From an uncultured Desulfobulbaceae bacterium (GTDB lineage Bacteria; Desulfobacterota; Desulfobulbia; Desulfobulbales; BM004), in NCBI GenBank assembly GCA_947258675.1, contig CAMYJP010000088.1:1-14596 (forward strand): 14,596 nucleotides of DNA, given 5' to 3'. The position numbers were made by a program, and so were the translations under genes. Below the pieces are notes generated by a model. The model made no database searches. It had not been told where the DNA came from and saw only the letters and a list, made by a program, of their open reading frames with translations. This document shows, piece by piece, positions 12,973 through 14,596 of the stretch. How positions within the stretch are numbered: position 1 is the stretch's first letter; each line of letters starts with the position of its first letter.

Positions 12973-13947
12973 ATGGTTTTTCCAGAATATCGCCCGAGAC
13001 GTCTGCGAAAAAATGAAGCATTCCGTGCTTTAATCAGGGAAACATCTCTTTCACCGGCTCAATTAATCTATCCTCTTTTTGTTATGCCTGGCAAAGGAAA
13101 AAGAGAACCAGTCACTTCCATGCCAGGTGTATCCCGAATATCGGTTGACCAACTTGCAAAAGAGGCAAAGGATTGTCTCAAGCTAGGTGTTAACAGTGTT
13201 ATCCTTTTCGGACTTCCAGAGAAAAAAGACTCAATGGGATCTGGTGCGCATGCCAAAGATGGCATTATTCAAAGAGCAATACATGAGCTGAAAAGTAAAG
13301 CTCCGGAACTGATTGTCATCACTGATGTATGTTTATGTGAATACACAGATCATGGTCATTGCGGTATCATTATAGACAAACAGGTGGATAATGATTCTAC
13401 ACTGGAAATACTTGCCCGGACAGCTCTGTCCCACGCTAAAGCAGGAGCGGACATGGTTGCACCTTCTGATATGATGGATGGCAGAGTCGGTGAAATACGC
13501 ACCATTTTAGATGAAAATAATTTTCATATGATTCCAATAATGTCCTACGCTGTTAAATATGCATCAGGATTTTACGGTCCTTTCAGAGAAGCTGCTGATG
13601 GCGCACCGCAATTCGGCAACCGGCGAGGATACCAAATGGATCCCGCTAATGCTCTTGAGGCGCTACGCGAGGCAACGCTCGATGTCGATGAGGGTGCTGA
13701 TATAATCATGGTTAAACCAGCTGTTGCTTATCTGGATATCATAAAAAGTCTCCGAGAAGAATTCGATCTTCCCATTGCCGCCTACCATGTGAGTGGCGAA
13801 TATGCCATGATAAAAGCTGCTGCAGCCAATGGCTGGATAGATGAAGAACAGGTAATGCAGGAAACACTGCTGAGCATCAGACGTGCAGGAGCTGAGATTA
13901 TTATTACCTATTATGCAAAAGAAATGGCGAAATTATTACAGAAATAA
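12973..13947 (+). CDS. hemB: Porphobilinogen synthase (delta-aminolevulinic acid dehydratase), zinc type
   Basis: HemB condenses two 5-aminolevulinate molecules into porphobilinogen, an early committed step to haem, sirohaem and other tetrapyrroles, in the cytoplasm as an octamer. Seen: 324 residues, the family length. The start is secure: AAGGAG (12957-12962), spacer 10 nt. The N-terminal [20 protein letters not shown] arm is typical. The catalytic lysines are Lys195 ([15 protein letters not shown]) and Lys248 (IIMVKPA). Cys120, Cys122 and Cys130 in [14 protein letters not shown] form the catalytic zinc triad, so this is the zinc-dependent rather than the Asp/Mg type. No key residue is missing. 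It follows the ClpX-like gene by 106 bases on the same strand; whether they share a transcript is open. Confidence 0.97.
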   Translation: MVFPEYRPRRLRKNEAFRALIRETSLSPAQLIYPLFVMPGKGKREPVTSMPGVSRISVDQLAKEAKDCLKLGVNSVILFGLPEKKDSMGSGAHAKDGIIQRAIHELKSKAPELIVITDVCLCEYTDHGHCGIIIDKQVDNDSTLEILARTALSHAKAGADMVAPSDMMDGRVGEIRTILDENNFHMIPIMSYAVKYASGFYGPFREAADGAPQFGNRRGYQMDPANALEALREATLDVDEGADIIMVKPAVAYLDIIKSLREEFDLPIAAYHVSGEYAMIKAAAANGWIDEEQVMQETLLSIRRAGAEIIITYYAKEMAKLLQK

Positions 13948-14044
13948 ATAATTGGCCTCTATTATGAGGTAATAGCTCCCCCAAAACAACTACAATATTC
14001 TGTCAGGCAAAGGAACAAACTTCACAGAACTTTCCTGGATTGCA

Positions 14045-14596
14045 ATGGACTTTCAAGGACACCTTCTCAACACTTACAATATGTTAAAGAAGCAGCCTGT
14101 AATTTTTATATTAGGCGGCTTTTTTGCACATTTTTTATCCATCATAACTTTAGGCTTGGCTGCCGGTCCTGTTCTTGGTGGGTATTTGCTTGCTATGCTT
14201 CTCTATCTGCGGAAAAATCAGCAACCACAATTCAATGATCTTTTTTCAGGATTTGAAAGATTTATGGCTCTGTTTTGGTTTTTCTTTCTAACGTTGATAA
14301 TATTCGGCGGTTTTCTGCTATTTATCATACCGGGTGTTGTCTTTGCAACCTGGTGGATTTACACCCTTCCGCTTATGGTGGACAAACAGTTGCCACTTAT
14401 GCCGGCTATGAAGGAAAGCTATGCCAAAGTGCAGGAAAAAGGTTTTTTCCTGCACCTCGTTTTTCTCTTTATGATAGGGGTTGTCCCTGTATTTCTTCTA
14501 AATATCATCACATCTGTCATACCACTGCTCAGTATACTGCATATTCTGCTGCCCTCTTTCCAGACCGGTTGTCTGGCCAGTTTATACCTTGAAGAT
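14045..14596 (+). CDS. Multi-spanning integral membrane protein (3' end outside the window)
   Basis: Seen: an open frame of 184 codons from ATG 14045 runs off the right edge; no earlier ATG, GTG or TTG exists in frame before TAG 13973-13975. Hydrophobic segments lie at about residues 19-54 (two helices, ILGGFFAHFLSIITLGLAAG), 79-112 (ALFWFFFLTLIIFGGFLLFI, a PG, then WWIYTLPLMV) and 138-175. Between them, a short cytoplasm-like loop has RKNQQPQFNDLFSGFERF and another VDKQLPLMPAMKESYAKVQEKG. This alternation (G-x-x-x-A-G-P helix pair, DLF-x-GF, IPG, LPL-x-x-D, A-x-x-x-S) recalls DUF975/YciC-type membrane proteins, a resemblance from memory only. The ribosome site is weak. It starts 97 bases after hemB on the same strand. 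No function is proposed. Confidence 0.75.
   Translation, partial: MDFQGHLLNTYNMLKKQPVIFILGGFFAHFLSIITLGLAAGPVLGGYLLAMLLYLRKNQQPQFNDLFSGFERFMALFWFFFLTLIIFGGFLLFIIPGVVFATWWIYTLPLMVDKQLPLMPAMKESYAKVQEKGFFLHLVFLFMIGVVPVFLLNIITSVIPLLSILHILLPSFQTGCLASLYLED

Noticed and set aside
12488..13021. 177-codon minus-strand frame spanning the ClpX-like 3' end and the hemB start
   Set aside because: Opposite two well-supported genes, no motif and no ribosome site.
13959..13978. Hairpin CCTC-TATTAT-GAGG after hemB as a terminator
   Set aside because: Only a four-pair stem and no T-run, so not supportable as a terminator.

Overview
The window is an AT-rich bacterial chromosome segment (G+C near 40% by eye). 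No mobile element, CRISPR array, rRNA or tRNA gene was noticed. The gene content suggests a Desulfobacterota (former Deltaproteobacteria) relative, perhaps of the Desulfobulbales type. The clues are a selenocysteine-containing thioredoxin-like protein, a DUF4390 gene directly before an NtrY-like kinase, and a PilZ/LuxR-type regulator pair. This assignment is inferred from family knowledge, not from a search.

Left part (1-3522): the 3' end of an FKBP/SlyD-type prolyl isomerase gene is followed by a strong selenoprotein candidate (479-1048). Its reading frame is interrupted by one in-frame TGA (578-580) at the first position of a thioredoxin CxxC motif (giving U-I-G-C), and a well-formed bacterial SECIS-like hairpin lies just downstream. 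An ordinary gene finder would truncate it to a start at 596. A long hairpin terminator closes the gene. On the minus strand follow a weak hypothetical gene, a PilZ-LuxR(HTH) gene pair, a 426-base gene-free stretch with a promoter-like inverted repeat, and a secreted periplasmic cupin. The cupin has a leader of about 200 nt with its own promoter, a hairpin, a terminator-like hairpin plus U-run, and a third hairpin: a candidate attenuator, riboswitch or small RNA.

Middle part (3523-7403, minus strand): a compact housekeeping cluster, transcribed in the order tRNA1(Val) N6-adenine methyltransferase-like gene, comM/yifB, a small unknown gene, and thiL (thiamine-phosphate kinase).

Right part (7833-14596, plus strand): a DUF4390 protein, an NtrY-like membrane histidine kinase with no response regulator beside it, a 344-base spacer bounded internally by a 9-bp inverted repeat, a divergent ClpX-like AAA+ unfoldase, hemB (zinc-type porphobilinogen synthase), and the start of a multi-spanning membrane protein that runs off the window. 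The ClpX-like protein lacks the zinc-binding N-domain. It keeps the pore-loop, arginine-finger and IGF motifs, and it carries an extra C-terminal region that looks like a degenerate second copy of the ClpX small domain.

The most interesting points are the selenoprotein with its SECIS, the structured leader RNA of the cupin gene, and the ClpX paralogue next to hemB.
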